DNA from: an uncultured Chloroflexota bacterium
GTDB lineage: Bacteria; Chloroflexota; UBA11872
Reading direction: 5' to 3'
Length of the DNA: 64,000 nt
Assembly: GCA_958296175.1 (NCBI GenBank)
Contig: OY282448.1
Coordinates: 907,899 to 971,898, forward strand
Each line of letters starts with the position of its first letter. The stretch's first letter is position 1. Both the position numbers and the translations under genes were made by a program. The notes under the pieces are model-generated. The model worked only from the letters and a program-made list of their open reading frames with translations. It did not search any database and was not told the DNA's origin. Positions 43,555 through 52,193 of this stretch are shown in pieces.

Positions 43555-43803
43555 ATGAGCTCGACGAAGGGCGCCGCGAATTCATCGTTGGCCTACAAGG
43601 GCCCGCGTTCGATCGCTGAGATTGCGGAGGGTATCGAGGCCGCACTTCGCACCGCCGTGGCGGAGGGGCCGTTTCACTACGGAACTGGGCGTCAATCCGG
43701 GCGTCTAGAACGGTCGGGGTCTGCGCCAGGGATAGGCACGCAGGTGTGCCAGATTTGTGCGGCGTGGTCTTGCAGGGCTTCGGCGGCGGGAATGTTGCCG
43801 TAG
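43555..43803 (+). CDS. Short ORF after nrdJ, possibly truncated
   Basis: 82 codons. The first 45 (GPRSIAEIAEGIEAALRTAVAEGPF) look helical and protein-like; the rest overlaps the ankyrin remnant on the other strand and is not. Possibly the start of a gene broken here. No family recognised. Confidence 0.25.
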   Translation: MSSTKGAANSSLAYKGPRSIAEIAEGIEAALRTAVAEGPFHYGTGRQSGRLERSGSAPGIGTQVCQICAAWSCRASAAGMLP

Positions 43804-43970
43804 GCGTTGGCAAGACCCAGGGCGCGGTGGTCGTTATTTGCCTGGGGATCTGTGCCGTATTCGAGCAGGAGTTCGATGACCGTTGCGCCGTCCCTGCCAT
43901 TTTTCCTGCACAGGTGGGAATCCCGTCGCGGCTCGGGTGTTTCCGCTGGGAGCGTGCGCTCGCGTTGGAC
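43692..43970 (-). pseudogene. 3' remnant of an ankyrin-repeat gene
   Basis: In one minus-strand frame without a start: NGRDGATVIELLLEYGTDPQ, then NNDHRALGLANAYGNIPAAEAL, ending in TGA at 43694-43692. The pattern G-x-T-x-I-x-x-L-L-x-x-G-x-D and A-x-x-x-x-N-x-x-x-A-E is that of one and a half ankyrin repeats. The frame is open upstream only to a TAA near 43975 and has no initiation codon, so this is a decayed end of a longer gene. Confidence 0.55.
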
Positions 43971-43981
43971 TTAGACTGCGG

Positions 43982-44776
43982 CTATAGCCCCTCGGCCAGC
44001 CAGGTGACGAAGTCTTGGCGGGCGGGGGGGTGGGTGAGGAGTTCTACGCCGTGGCCGGTCGTCTGGTAGGCGGTGACGCGGCGCGGGGGTTGGGTGCGGC
44101 CGTAGAGGGCTTGGGCTTGCAGGGTTTCTGAGGCGTCGGACTGGAAGAGCACGCCGTGGGGTTGGAAGTCGGGCAATCCTTCGCCCATGAGGGGCCCGCC
44201 GGGTTCGAAGTGGATGCTGAGGGCAACGGTGCGCCGCACGGCGGGCAGCGCGCCGGAAGCCACCCAGGCTGCGTTGGCGCCGGCGCTGGCGCCGCCCACG
44301 CCCAGGCGGTTCGCGTCCACGCGTGTGTGCGCCGCCAGCCAGGTTAGCGAGGCTGCCGCGTCCAGCAGCCAGCCGTTCAGCGTGCCGGCGCGGTCGGTCA
44401 CGTAGTCGGTCTGGCCGTCGGGGCCAATGCGCCGCAGGCTTTCGCCGTGGGCGCGCAGGTCGGGCGCCAGCACGGCCAGGCCGGCGGCCAGCAGGTGGGG
44501 CGTCAGGGTGTCCCATTGCACGCGCGCGCCCTGGTACTGGTGCAGCAGGACGACGGCGGGCCAGGGCGGCGCGGCGGTGGGCGGCGGCGTGAACTGCGCG
44601 ACGATTTGCACGCCGTCCGACGTGCGGTAGGTCACGGCGCCGCTGTCGGCGTCGCTGGGCGGCAGGGGCGGCACCTGCGGCGCGCAGGCGAACCCGGCCG
44701 CGGCCCCCGCGCCGAGCGCCAGGCCCGCGCCCAACAGCAAGCGGCGGGGAATGCGGCGGGCGGCGGGCTGGTTCAC
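43982..44776 (-). CDS. Secreted alpha/beta hydrolase, lipoprotein-like
   Basis: 264 residues from GTG 44776, which has AAGGAG at five bases. Signal region RRIPRRLLLGAGLALGAGAAAGFAC with twin-Arg character and a Cys that could be lipidated. Hydrolase core: PWPAVVLLHQYQG, APDLRAHGES, LGVGGASAGANAAW (nucleophile Ser in GGASAG) and QTTGHGVELL (His). Dienelactone-hydrolase/prolyl-peptidase-like; substrate unknown. The frame extends 22 codons further upstream through a duplicated copy of the signal start (44811-44845). Confidence 0.8.
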   Translation of the reverse strand: MNQPAARRIPRRLLLGAGLALGAGAAAGFACAPQVPPLPPSDADSGAVTYRTSDGVQIVAQFTPPPTAAPPWPAVVLLHQYQGARVQWDTLTPHLLAAGLAVLAPDLRAHGESLRRIGPDGQTDYVTDRAGTLNGWLLDAAASLTWLAAHTRVDANRLGVGGASAGANAAWVASGALPAVRRTVALSIHFEPGGPLMGEGLPDFQPHGVLFQSDASETLQAQALYGRTQPPRRVTAYQTTGHGVELLTHPPARQDFVTWLAEGL

Positions 44777-44845
44777 GTCTCCTTCCTGCATGGGTATCGC
44801 ACAGGCCGTTCGGGGAATGCGGCGGGCGGCGGGGTGGTTCACGTC
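44745..44845. repeat. 35-bp repeat pair, 66 bp apart, over the hydrolase start
   Basis: Copies 44745-44779 and 44811-44845 differ at one base. Each encodes VN(Q/H)PAARRIP on the minus strand. Because 66 is a multiple of three, the upstream copy is in frame. Confidence 0.8.
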
Positions 44846-44931
44846 ACGTTCCCTCGGCGGGCGCGGGGGTGGGTGGTGGCGTAGGGTGCGGACGGGGAGC
44901 GGGCGTGTGCGGATGGGGGCGGCGCGGTTCG

Positions 44932-45834
44932 GTGCGGATTTCGCTGTCGGGGTTGTTGTTCGACGCCTGCGGGGCTGCGGACGTTGCGGCGGCCGCGCGG
45001 GCGTCGGGCTATGTCGGCGTGGAGCTGCGCGGCACGCGCCGCCAGCTGCCGCCCGATGCGGCCGCGGACCGCGTGCGGCGGCTGCAGGACCTCTTCGCCG
45101 GGCTGGAGGTCGCCAACATCGCGTCGCACGCGGGGAACTTCGCGCTGGTGGACGCCGACGGGGCGCGGCGCGAGCGGGAGTCGGTGCGGAAATATCTGGC
45201 TTGGGCCGCCCGGCTGGGAGCGGGCAGCGTGCGCGTCTGGCCCGGCTGGGTGGCGGCCGCCGAGGCCGAACCGGGGCATTGGGAGCGCGCGGCGCGGCAT
45301 CTGCGCTGGTGCGCCGAGGCGGCGGCCGACCGCGGGGTGATGGTGGCCGTCGAAATGCACCACGCCACGCTGGCCGAGTCCCCGCAGGGCGCCGCCCGCC
45401 TGCTGGACGCCGTGGACCGGCCGGCCATCGGTCTGATTCTGGATCCGGCCAACCTGATGCAGACGCCGGCGCCCTTCGGCGCGGCCGCGGTCGGCCCGAT
45501 CTGGGACCGGTTGCTTCACGTCCACGTCAAGGACCATGCCATCGTGACTTCCGCGCATCCCGCCGCCTATCCGTTCCGAGACTACCTGCGCCACATTGGG
45601 ACCTGGGTGGCCCGCATGGAAGGCCCGCGGCGGCGTCTGGGCCCCGGCTGGTTTGCCAAGCGCGCTTTGGGCCAGGGGCACGTGCCGTGGCCGGCTATCC
45701 TGGCCGAGCTGCGGCGGCGGCACTATGCCGGTCATCTGATTGTGGAATCCGAGGTCGGCCCGGGCATGCCGGAGGGAAGCGAGCTGGCGCGCCGTGAATA
45801 CCAGACCCTGCGCCGCTGGCTGGACGCGCTGTGA
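44932..45834 (+). CDS. Sugar phosphate isomerase/epimerase-like TIM barrel
   Basis: 300 residues of the xylose-isomerase-like TIM-barrel family. Expected metal ligands: Glu in VAVEMHHATLAES, Asp in GLILDPANLMQT, His in LLHVHVKDHA and Glu in HLIVESEVGPG. The first strand is ISLSGLLFDACGAAD. Isomerisation or epimerisation of a ketose or inositol derivative is probable; the window has several dehydrogenases that could use its product. GTG 44932 is the chosen start because the preceding frame is Gly/Arg-rich. The opposite-strand hydrolase is divergent. Confidence 0.82.
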   Translation: MRISLSGLLFDACGAADVAAAARASGYVGVELRGTRRQLPPDAAADRVRRLQDLFAGLEVANIASHAGNFALVDADGARRERESVRKYLAWAARLGAGSVRVWPGWVAAAEAEPGHWERAARHLRWCAEAAADRGVMVAVEMHHATLAESPQGAARLLDAVDRPAIGLILDPANLMQTPAPFGAAAVGPIWDRLLHVHVKDHAIVTSAHPAAYPFRDYLRHIGTWVARMEGPRRRLGPGWFAKRALGQGHVPWPAILAELRRRHYAGHLIVESEVGPGMPEGSELARREYQTLRRWLDAL

Positions 45835-45931
45835 GCGGCCGCGGCGCCGGAGACGCCGCGGCGGGGCGGAACGCGTACCGCCGCCGCTCACGCCGCCGGT
45901 CGGCGGTTGCGGCGGATAGGCCGAGGGCGGC

Positions 45932-46876
45932 GTGAGCGGCTGGGAGCTGCAGCCCTTGCGCCGGGCGGACCTGCCCGCCGCCGCGTCGTTGTGCGCCCGT
46001 GAGATCGAGCATCTGCCATTCTCGCCCGCCATCCTGGCCGACCGCATTCTGGACGACCCGGATTTCGACCCCGCGCTCAACCCGACGGCCTGGCGCGGCG
46101 GCCGGCTGATTGGCTTGGCCTGCGGCGCGCCGCCGAACGAGCGCTTGCAGACGGCCGGCGGGGTCAAGCTGTTCGCCGTGGCTCGGCAGGAACGCCGCCG
46201 CGGCGTCGCAACGCAGCTGTTCGACGAGATCGAAGACCGCCTGGCCGCGCGCGGCGCCGGCGAGTCCATCGCGGTGATCGCCGGCAACAACCGCTTTATG
46301 CAGGGCCTGGACCTGCGCTACACGGAAGCGCTCTGCTTCCTGGAAGCGCGCGGCTACACGCGCGCCGGCGACGGCATGGACATGGACGTCGACCTGCGCG
46401 CCCAGCCGCTGGACACCGCGGCGCAGGAGGCCGCGCTGGAACGCGGCCACGGCGTACGCCTGCGGCGCATGACGCCAGCCGACCACGACCGCGTGTGGGC
46501 ATACGTCGAACGCGAGTTCGAGTTTCCCAGCCCGCTGGCGCCCACGCCCATCGGGAGGCGCTGGGCATATCTGGCCACCGCCGGCCTGAAGCTCGACCCG
46601 CCCACGCTGCACACGGCCGAACGCGGCGGCGCCCTGGGCGGCTTCGCGGTGACCGACGTGGCCGCGCCCGGACGCCTGGGCCCCATGGGCGTGTCGCCCG
46701 ACCTGCGCGGGCTGGGCGTGGGAACGGCGCTGCTCAAACGCGCGCTGGCCGACCTGCGCGCCCGCGGCCTGGCCGTGGGCGTTATCTACGGCGCCGGCCC
46801 CTACGCCTTCTACGCACGCACCGTGGCCGCGCGGACCAGCGCAGTCTTCTGGCGGCTGCGCAAACCCCTGACCTAA
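45932..46876 (+). CDS. Double-GNAT acetyltransferase
   Basis: 314 residues with two GNAT domains in tandem. The first has LFAVARQERRRGVATQLFDEIEDRL (acetyl-CoA loop RRRGVA), the second MGVSPDLRGLGVGTALLKRALADLRARG (loop RGLGVG), followed by YGAGPYAFYAR. N-acetylation of an amine is expected; duplicated GNATs occur in mycothiol synthase and in resistance enzymes, but I cannot assign a substrate. GTG 45932. No partner gene. Confidence 0.85.
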   Translation: MSGWELQPLRRADLPAAASLCAREIEHLPFSPAILADRILDDPDFDPALNPTAWRGGRLIGLACGAPPNERLQTAGGVKLFAVARQERRRGVATQLFDEIEDRLAARGAGESIAVIAGNNRFMQGLDLRYTEALCFLEARGYTRAGDGMDMDVDLRAQPLDTAAQEAALERGHGVRLRRMTPADHDRVWAYVEREFEFPSPLAPTPIGRRWAYLATAGLKLDPPTLHTAERGGALGGFAVTDVAAPGRLGPMGVSPDLRGLGVGTALLKRALADLRARGLAVGVIYGAGPYAFYARTVAARTSAVFWRLRKPLT

Positions 46877-46984
46877 CCCCCGCCCTCACGCACGGCCGGC
46901 CCGGCGGGTTCGCCGGCTACGGTTCCCGCTGCCACGGCCGAGAAGGTCCCTGCACGCCGAGCGAAATCGAGACCCGCCTCGGCG

Positions 46985-47013
46985 CTGACGCCGCGGTGAT
47001 GGACCAGTAGAAT
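46985..47013 (+). promoter_or_regulatory. Promoter of the restriction-modification cassette
   Basis: CTGACG (46985-46990), 17 bases, TAGAAT (47008-47013), giving a leader of about 70 bases before the methyltransferase ATG at 47089. Confidence 0.45.
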
Positions 47014-47088
47014 TGAGGGGACGGAGAGGAATCCGCTCCAGGCGCGCCGGGCTGTAGTTCTCGTCCGGCAGGCGTAGGATCAGGACTG

Positions 47089-48285
47089 ATGCGCGAGATT
47101 CAAGCTGACCACTTGGTGTGGACCATTGGCGATGCGCCTTCGTACGGATTGAGTGCGCGCGATCTTCGGCTCAGCCCTTGGACGTGCGCCGAGTTTTTTG
47201 CCGGAACCGGGCTTGTTCGCGCGGCGCTGACGCCGGTAGGCTATTCCGTCGTCTGGGCCAACGACAACAACCCGTCAAAGCGGAACCTCTACCAGGACAA
47301 CTTCAGTGCCGCCGAGTTTCGATTTGACGACATTCGGAATGTTCGCGGCGCTGATGTTCCCTCGGTTGATCTGGCGAGCGCGTCGTTTCCCTGCGTCGAC
47401 CTCTCCCTGGCCGGGTCCAGGCGGGGCATCCACAGCGGCGAATCGAGCATGTTCTGGGAGTTCGTGCGCATCGTTGGGGAAATGCGTGGCCGGCAACCCT
47501 CGGCGCTTCTGGTTGAAAACGTCCCGGGATTCGCATATTCCGCTGGAGGAAAGGACCTCGAAGCGGCAATTGTCGGCTTGAACAACCTCGGCTATCTCTG
47601 CGACGCGTTTGTGGTGGATGCAAGGCACTTCGTCCCGCAGAGTCGGAAGCGTCTGTTTATTGTCGCGTGGAAAGGCGCCCCCGATTTGACGGACGATTGG
47701 GCCTCGTCGGAACTGCGTCCTGCATGGCTCTGCGATTTCATGCGTGCGTACGAGCATCTTGGTGTTTACCCCTTGCCAACCGCAGCCATGCCCACGGCCC
47801 CCCAGTCACTGGACGACATTGTCGAATGCATGCCAACGGACGACGGGAGGTGGTGGGGCCAGGAACGCCACCGGCGCTTTGTTGACTCCCTGTCGAGCAT
47901 TCAGGCGGCTCGACTCGACTCGCTGGCCGCAGACCAACGGATCAACTGGCGCACCGCCTACCGACGGACGAGGGGCGGAGTCGCCAGATGGGAGATACGG
48001 CGCGACGCCATTGCGGGCTGCCTGCGGACTACACGTGGAGGGTCCAGCAAGCAGGCATTGGTGGAAGCGGGCCAGGGCGATGTCCGCGTCCGATGGTTGA
48101 CAAGCCGGGAATATGGCCGGCTGCAAGGCGTTTCGGACGATTACAAGATTGGTAGTGTAACGGACAACGAAGCCATGTTTGCTTTTGGCGACGCGGTGTG
48201 TGTACCCGTCATTCGCTGGGTAGCACAAACGTATTTGACGCCGATTCTGAGTAGGGGGCTGCTGCGCGTTGCCACAGCGTCGTAA
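47089..48285 (+). CDS. C5-cytosine DNA methyltransferase of a type II R-M cassette
   Basis: 398 residues. Motif I AEFFAGTGLVRAAL, motif IV SFPCVDLSLAGSRRG (catalytic Cys in FPC), motif VI LLVENVPGF, motif VIII FVPQSRKRLFIVA; REYGRLQGVSDDY and GDAVCVPVI are motifs IX-X. About 120 residues between VIII and IX form the target-recognition region. It protects host DNA from the GIY-YIG nuclease that follows, whose frame overlaps by 17 bases. Not closely related by eye to the methyltransferase at the left edge (PPCEGHS versus FPCVDLS). ATG 47089. Confidence 0.93.
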   Translation: MREIQADHLVWTIGDAPSYGLSARDLRLSPWTCAEFFAGTGLVRAALTPVGYSVVWANDNNPSKRNLYQDNFSAAEFRFDDIRNVRGADVPSVDLASASFPCVDLSLAGSRRGIHSGESSMFWEFVRIVGEMRGRQPSALLVENVPGFAYSAGGKDLEAAIVGLNNLGYLCDAFVVDARHFVPQSRKRLFIVAWKGAPDLTDDWASSELRPAWLCDFMRAYEHLGVYPLPTAAMPTAPQSLDDIVECMPTDDGRWWGQERHRRFVDSLSSIQAARLDSLAADQRINWRTAYRRTRGGVARWEIRRDAIAGCLRTTRGGSSKQALVEAGQGDVRVRWLTSREYGRLQGVSDDYKIGSVTDNEAMFAFGDAVCVPVIRWVAQTYLTPILSRGLLRVATAS

Positions 48286-48970
48286 GGTGAGCAATCCTCC
48301 TGATGTGGAGGACATGCTCCGTGGCCTTGAGAAGCTATTGAACACTCCTGACAATAGCGGAAACAAGGTTGGAGACGCAACCTACGGCGTCTATGCGTTT
48401 TACGACTACGATGGTGAACCAATTTACATCGGACAAACAAGGGAAAAGATTCGTGTACGCATTCGCCGCCATTTGTCAAACCAACGCACAGACGCTGTGG
48501 CGATGGCTGTGCTCGACCCGATGGAAGTCGCTGAAGTTGAGATGTGGCCGCTGCATGACGTTGATTCGACAATGACGAATCACAAGATTAAGGACATTCT
48601 TGACCGTGCCGAATATGCGGTTCTCCAGTACGCGATCCAGCACTCTTCGTTTGGCGCTATTCTAAATGAGGGTGACATTGCTTCGACTGAACCATTTGTG
48701 CTGGGAAAATCCGTGCGCGGAAGGATTATTTCTGAGGAAGTTTTTGATCGCTATGTACACGCCGATATACGAATAGCACGACGAGCAGCAACGATAGCAA
48801 GCCTTGCGAAAGTCGTAAGTGAACGAAACGTGTCGGTCGGCCTTCGGCGTACGCTTGTCACACAAGCAAGACGACTGGAGGCTCTCGCGCGAAATCGGCT
48901 GGCTGAAGCCGGCGTGAACTATGAAGATTGGCTTCGTGAGCTACGGAGCGACGGTTCTGACGATGGCTGA
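48269..48970 (+). CDS. GIY-YIG nuclease, probable restriction endonuclease
   Basis: 233 residues from TTG 48269, or 227 from GTG 48287. The GIY-YIG core is YGVYAFYDYDGEPIYIGQTREKIRVRIRRHL: GVY, YIG, then the catalytic Arg in RVRIRRHL. Glu in DRAEYAVLQYAI is the likely metal ligand. The C-terminal 90 residues are helical and presumably bind DNA. Type II GIY-YIG restriction enzymes are known (Eco29kI class). Between a methyltransferase and Vsr, this is the natural candidate for the restriction half. AT-richer than the neighbourhood. Confidence 0.82.
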   Translation: MPQRRKVSNPPDVEDMLRGLEKLLNTPDNSGNKVGDATYGVYAFYDYDGEPIYIGQTREKIRVRIRRHLSNQRTDAVAMAVLDPMEVAEVEMWPLHDVDSTMTNHKIKDILDRAEYAVLQYAIQHSSFGAILNEGDIASTEPFVLGKSVRGRIISEEVFDRYVHADIRIARRAATIASLAKVVSERNVSVGLRRTLVTQARRLEALARNRLAEAGVNYEDWLRELRSDGSDDG

Positions 48971-49415
48971 CACATATAGCCCGGAAGTGCGGCGGCGTGT
49001 CATGCAAAGCGTAAAGTCGTCCAACACAACACCGGAGCTGATGCTGCGGCGTGAACTATGGGCCGTAGGCATGCGTGGCTGGCGCGTCAATCGAACCGAC
49101 CTCCCGGGAAAACCGGATATCGTCTTTGGTCCGGCTCGAGTTGCGGTCTTTGTCGACGGCGCATTCTGGCATGGGCATCCAACGAAGTATTGGCAGGGTC
49201 GCAGCGGCCCTTACTGGGACAAGAAGATCGAGCGCAACATGCGCCGAGATCGGGACGTCAACCGAAAGCTGCACGAGGAAGGCTGGACCGTCATCAGGGC
49301 CTGGGACTTCGAGGTCGAGCGAAACGTTGCCGCCGTCGCCGCGCGCGTGCGGAAGCTTGTCCAGCAGCAGCCTCGGGTCGATGGCCCGATCGCCGCGGCG
49401 CCTGGAACCCGCTGA
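48963..49415 (+). CDS. vsr: Very short patch repair endonuclease
   Basis: 150 residues. Nicks 5' of T:G mismatches that arise by deamination of methylcytosine. YSPEVRRRVMQSVKSSNTTPELMLRRELW, then LPGKPDIVFGPARVAVFVDGAFWHGHP (catalytic Asp in PDIVF, the HGH/FxDGxFWHG block), then RDRDVNRKLHEEGWTVIRAWDFE. The ATG at 48963 overlaps the nuclease stop by eight bases. Typical companion of C5-methyltransferases. Confidence 0.95.
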   Translation: MADTYSPEVRRRVMQSVKSSNTTPELMLRRELWAVGMRGWRVNRTDLPGKPDIVFGPARVAVFVDGAFWHGHPTKYWQGRSGPYWDKKIERNMRRDRDVNRKLHEEGWTVIRAWDFEVERNVAAVAARVRKLVQQQPRVDGPIAAAPGTR

Positions 49416-49416
49416 A

Positions 49417-50346
49417 TCAGCCCGCCGGCTCGTCCAGCCGGGCCACGCGGTCCAGGGCTTCGGTCCATACGTCGTTGGGGATGGCGCTGGTGGCTTCGTG
49501 GACGTTGGCTTCGATCTCGTAGACCGAGGCGGCGCCGGTGAGGACGGTGTCGATGTCGGGGTTGGCCAGCACGAAGCGCATGTTGAGGTGGCGCAGGTCG
49601 ACCTGGCGCTCGCGGCACCAGGCGTACCAGGCGCGGGCCTGGGCTATGTCGTCCGGCGTGTACATCTGCCGGTAGGGCCGCACCTTCAGCGCAATCATGG
49701 GGTCGCCGTGGGCCAGCAGGCCTTGCATCTGGGGCGAGCCGAGGATGACGCCCACGCCGTTGGCCTTGGCGCGGCGGATCAGCGGAACGGCCGTGCGCCG
49801 CACCAGGTTGTAGTCGGCGTAGGTCAGGATGGCGTCCACGCGCCCGGCGTCGATGGCTTGGCGGTGGAAGGCGTGGTTGCGCACGCCCAGGCCGATAGCG
49901 CCCAGACGGCCTTCGCCGCGCAGCGCCGCCAGCGCGTCGAAGCCGTGGCCGGCAGCCAGCACCGGCGCCATGTCGGGCGGGTCGTGAATGAGCACCAGGT
50001 CGAAGCGGTCGCGCCCCAGCAGGCGGGAACTGTCGTCCAGCGACCAGCGAATGTCGTCGGCGCTGTAGCTGCCAGGGCGGCTGGGGTGGGTGCCGACTTT
50101 GGTGGAGATGGTGAGGTCCGGCAGGTGCAGCTCGCGCAGGGCCAGGCCGACGTATTCCTGGCTGCGCGCGTACAGCGGCGCGGTGTCCAGGTGGCGCAGG
50201 CCGAGCTGGTACATGCGCTGAATGGTCTGGCGCGCTTCGTCCGGGGTGATGGGGTGGGCCAGCCCGCCCATCTGCGACGCGCCGAAGCTGAGGCGCGTTG
50301 GGCAGAGGTCCGTGCGGCCGAGGCGGCGGCGTTCCAGGGCGCTCAC
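49417..50346 (-). CDS. Aldo/keto reductase
   Basis: 309 residues. NADP-dependent TIM barrel: LRHLDTAPLYARSQEYVGLAL (Asp and Tyr of the tetrad), ISTKVGTHPS (Lys), DLVLIHDPPD (His). C-terminal VLTGAASVYEIEANV matches the nucleotide region. Similar to L-fucose/D-threo-aldose dehydrogenase-type AKRs. Convergent with vsr, one base between stops. Confidence 0.9.
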   Translation of the reverse strand: MSALERRRLGRTDLCPTRLSFGASQMGGLAHPITPDEARQTIQRMYQLGLRHLDTAPLYARSQEYVGLALRELHLPDLTISTKVGTHPSRPGSYSADDIRWSLDDSSRLLGRDRFDLVLIHDPPDMAPVLAAGHGFDALAALRGEGRLGAIGLGVRNHAFHRQAIDAGRVDAILTYADYNLVRRTAVPLIRRAKANGVGVILGSPQMQGLLAHGDPMIALKVRPYRQMYTPDDIAQARAWYAWCRERQVDLRHLNMRFVLANPDIDTVLTGAASVYEIEANVHEATSAIPNDVWTEALDRVARLDEPAG

Positions 50347-50837
50347 GGGGCCGCATCCAGCCGCGCTCGGGTTGCACGGGGCCGCCCGCCGCCTGCGCCG
50401 TCCAGGCCGGGGCCGCGTCGAGGAATACGTCCGGGCGCGTGCGTCCGGACGTTTCCGCCGCCAGCAGAATCTCCTGCACGCAACATGAGGGCGCCCCTCG
50501 GACAGCTGAACTGCTGGCGACGGTGCCAGCCGGCGCCGCCGCCGTCAATCCGACGCGGGCGCTGCCAGCGGCGGGTGCATCACGCGCGGACGGCGCCAGC
50601 GGATTTGGTCGATCCGGCGCGGGCGGCGGTCGATTCGGGCAGGGTGCGCGCAAGGCTGCCAGGTCGACCTGCGCGCCGCGCGGGCCGCGGGCGGGCCTGC
50701 GCCGCGGGCTTCGCGTGGGCGGCTTGTGCGATAGTGCCGCGTGGAACGGAAGCCGCGGACTTCGGTAGGCTTGGCCTCGAGCCATCGCGTCAACCATACG
50801 GCCGTCCCATGGGCCGCCGCGCAGGAGTGTCGACAGC
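50347..50837. other. Intergenic region upstream of the lipoprotein pair
   Basis: No gene. It contains the palindrome CGTCCGG..CCGGACG (about 50430-50453) and GC-rich frames on both strands that do not read as protein. Confidence 0.4.
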
Positions 50838-51059
50838 GTGATCGAGCGGCGCCGTGTCGTGCGGAGTCTGCCCATCATGGCCGCGTTTGGCCTGGGGCTG
50901 CTGGCCGCGTGCGGCGGGTCCGAGGAACGAACGCCCGGCCAGTTCAACTTCCCCAGAGTCCGCGACGGGCACCAGTACTACATCAGCGAGGAAGAGCGCG
51001 CGCAGCTGCAGCGGCAGGCAGAATTGGACAGAACGCGCACACCCGCGGCGGGGACATAG
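50838..51059 (+). CDS. Small lipoprotein, paralogue of the next gene
   Basis: 73 residues from GTG 50838. Signal peptide RRRVVRSLPIMAAFGLGLLAAC with lipobox LAAC, then a short mature part: PGQFNFPRVRDGHQYYISEEERAQLQRQAELD. The pattern PGxxxFPxxRxxxxxYISxEERxQLxxxA is shared with the next protein. No known domain. Confidence 0.65.
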   Translation: MIERRRVVRSLPIMAAFGLGLLAACGGSEERTPGQFNFPRVRDGHQYYISEEERAQLQRQAELDRTRTPAAGT

Positions 51060-51311
51060 ATGCGGACCCAAGAGGCTCGATCATTGACCAGACGCTCGCT
51101 GCTGGCCGCGGGGACGGCGTTCGCCGCCGCCCTGGCGCTGGGCGCCTGCGGGTCGCGCTCGAACGAGGTGCCCGGCGGCTACGCCTTTCCCAAGCAGCGG
51201 CCCAGCAGCGACGACTACATCAGCCCAGAAGAGCGCGAGCAGCTGCGCCAAAAGGCGGCTGAGGACCAGCGCGACCGCGCCGCCGACGCGCCCACGCCCG
51301 GCGGAGGCTGA
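51060..51311 (+). CDS. Small lipoprotein with twin-Arg signal
   Basis: 83 residues. Signal LTRRSLLAAGTAFAAALALGAC (twin Arg, lipobox LGAC), mature part VPGGYAFPKQRPSSDDYISPEEREQLRQKAAED, then a Pro/Ala/Gly tail. The ATG directly follows the stop of its paralogue, so the pair is coupled. The conserved acidic YISPEERE block suggests a common binding partner. Unknown function. Confidence 0.65.
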   Translation: MRTQEARSLTRRSLLAAGTAFAAALALGACGSRSNEVPGGYAFPKQRPSSDDYISPEEREQLRQKAAEDQRDRAADAPTPGGG

Positions 51312-51422
51312 CCACTGCGCGCGGCCGCCTGAGCCGCGGCTGACGCGCGGCCGCGGGCCGCGCGCCGTACACTCCCCAGACGCTGGCGGCCGGGGCTGGC
51401 CATACGCCCAAAAGGTTTGCAC

Positions 51423-52193
51423 GTGGGAATCCTGGATCGATTCAGCTTGGCCGGAACGACGGCCCTGGTGACCGGCGGCGGCACCGGCATCGGCCGGGCG
51501 CTGGCGCGCGGCTTTGCCGAGGCAGGCGCCGACGTGGCGGTGTGCGGCCGCACCCAGGCCGCGCTGGACGACACCGCCGCCGCCATCGAAGCCGCGGGCC
51601 AGAAGGCGCTGGCCATTCGGACGGACGTCACCCAGGCCGACCAGGTCGCGGCGCTCGTCCAGACCATTCTGCGGGCATGGGGGCGGCTGGACGCCGCCTG
51701 CAACAACGCCGGCGTCAACAACTGGGCGCCCGCCGCCGAGCTGTCGGAAACCGACTGGGACTGGGTCTACGACACCAACGTCAAAGGCGCGTTTCTGTGC
51801 GCGCAGGCCGAAGGGCGCGCCATGCTCGCCGCCGGCCGCGGGTCCATCATCAACCTGGCCTCGATCTCGGCGCGCATCACCAACCGGCCGCAGCCGCAGG
51901 CGCACTACAACTCGTCCAAAGCCGCGCTGGTGCAGCTCAGCAAGTCGCTGGCGGGGGAGTGGGCGCCGCACGGCGTGCGGGTCAATGCGCTCAGCCCCGG
52001 CTACACCCGCACCGAAATGGCCGACGCCCCGCGCACGCGCCAGGCGCAGCCGATCTGGAACCGCGACACGCCCCTGGGCCGCATGGCCGAGGTGGAAGAA
52101 CTGCAAGGCGCGGCGGTGTTTCTGGCCTCCGAGGCGTCCTCCTACGTCACCGGGCACGACCTGATCGTGGACGGCGGCTTCACCGTCTGGTAG
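51423..52193 (+). CDS. Short-chain dehydrogenase/reductase
   Basis: 256 residues. TALVTGGGTGIGRALARGF (TGxxxGIG), CNNAGVNNW (NNAG), catalytic Ser in INLASISARI and YxxxK in AHYNSSKAAL; LSPGYTRTEMA and VTGHDLIVDGGFTVW complete a classical SDR of the gluconate 5-dehydrogenase/3-oxoacyl-reductase kind. GTG 51423 follows AAAAGG by seven bases; a TTG two codons earlier is less likely. Upstream are the lipoprotein genes. Confidence 0.9.
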   Translation: MGILDRFSLAGTTALVTGGGTGIGRALARGFAEAGADVAVCGRTQAALDDTAAAIEAAGQKALAIRTDVTQADQVAALVQTILRAWGRLDAACNNAGVNNWAPAAELSETDWDWVYDTNVKGAFLCAQAEGRAMLAAGRGSIINLASISARITNRPQPQAHYNSSKAALVQLSKSLAGEWAPHGVRVNALSPGYTRTEMADAPRTRQAQPIWNRDTPLGRMAEVEELQGAAVFLASEASSYVTGHDLIVDGGFTVW

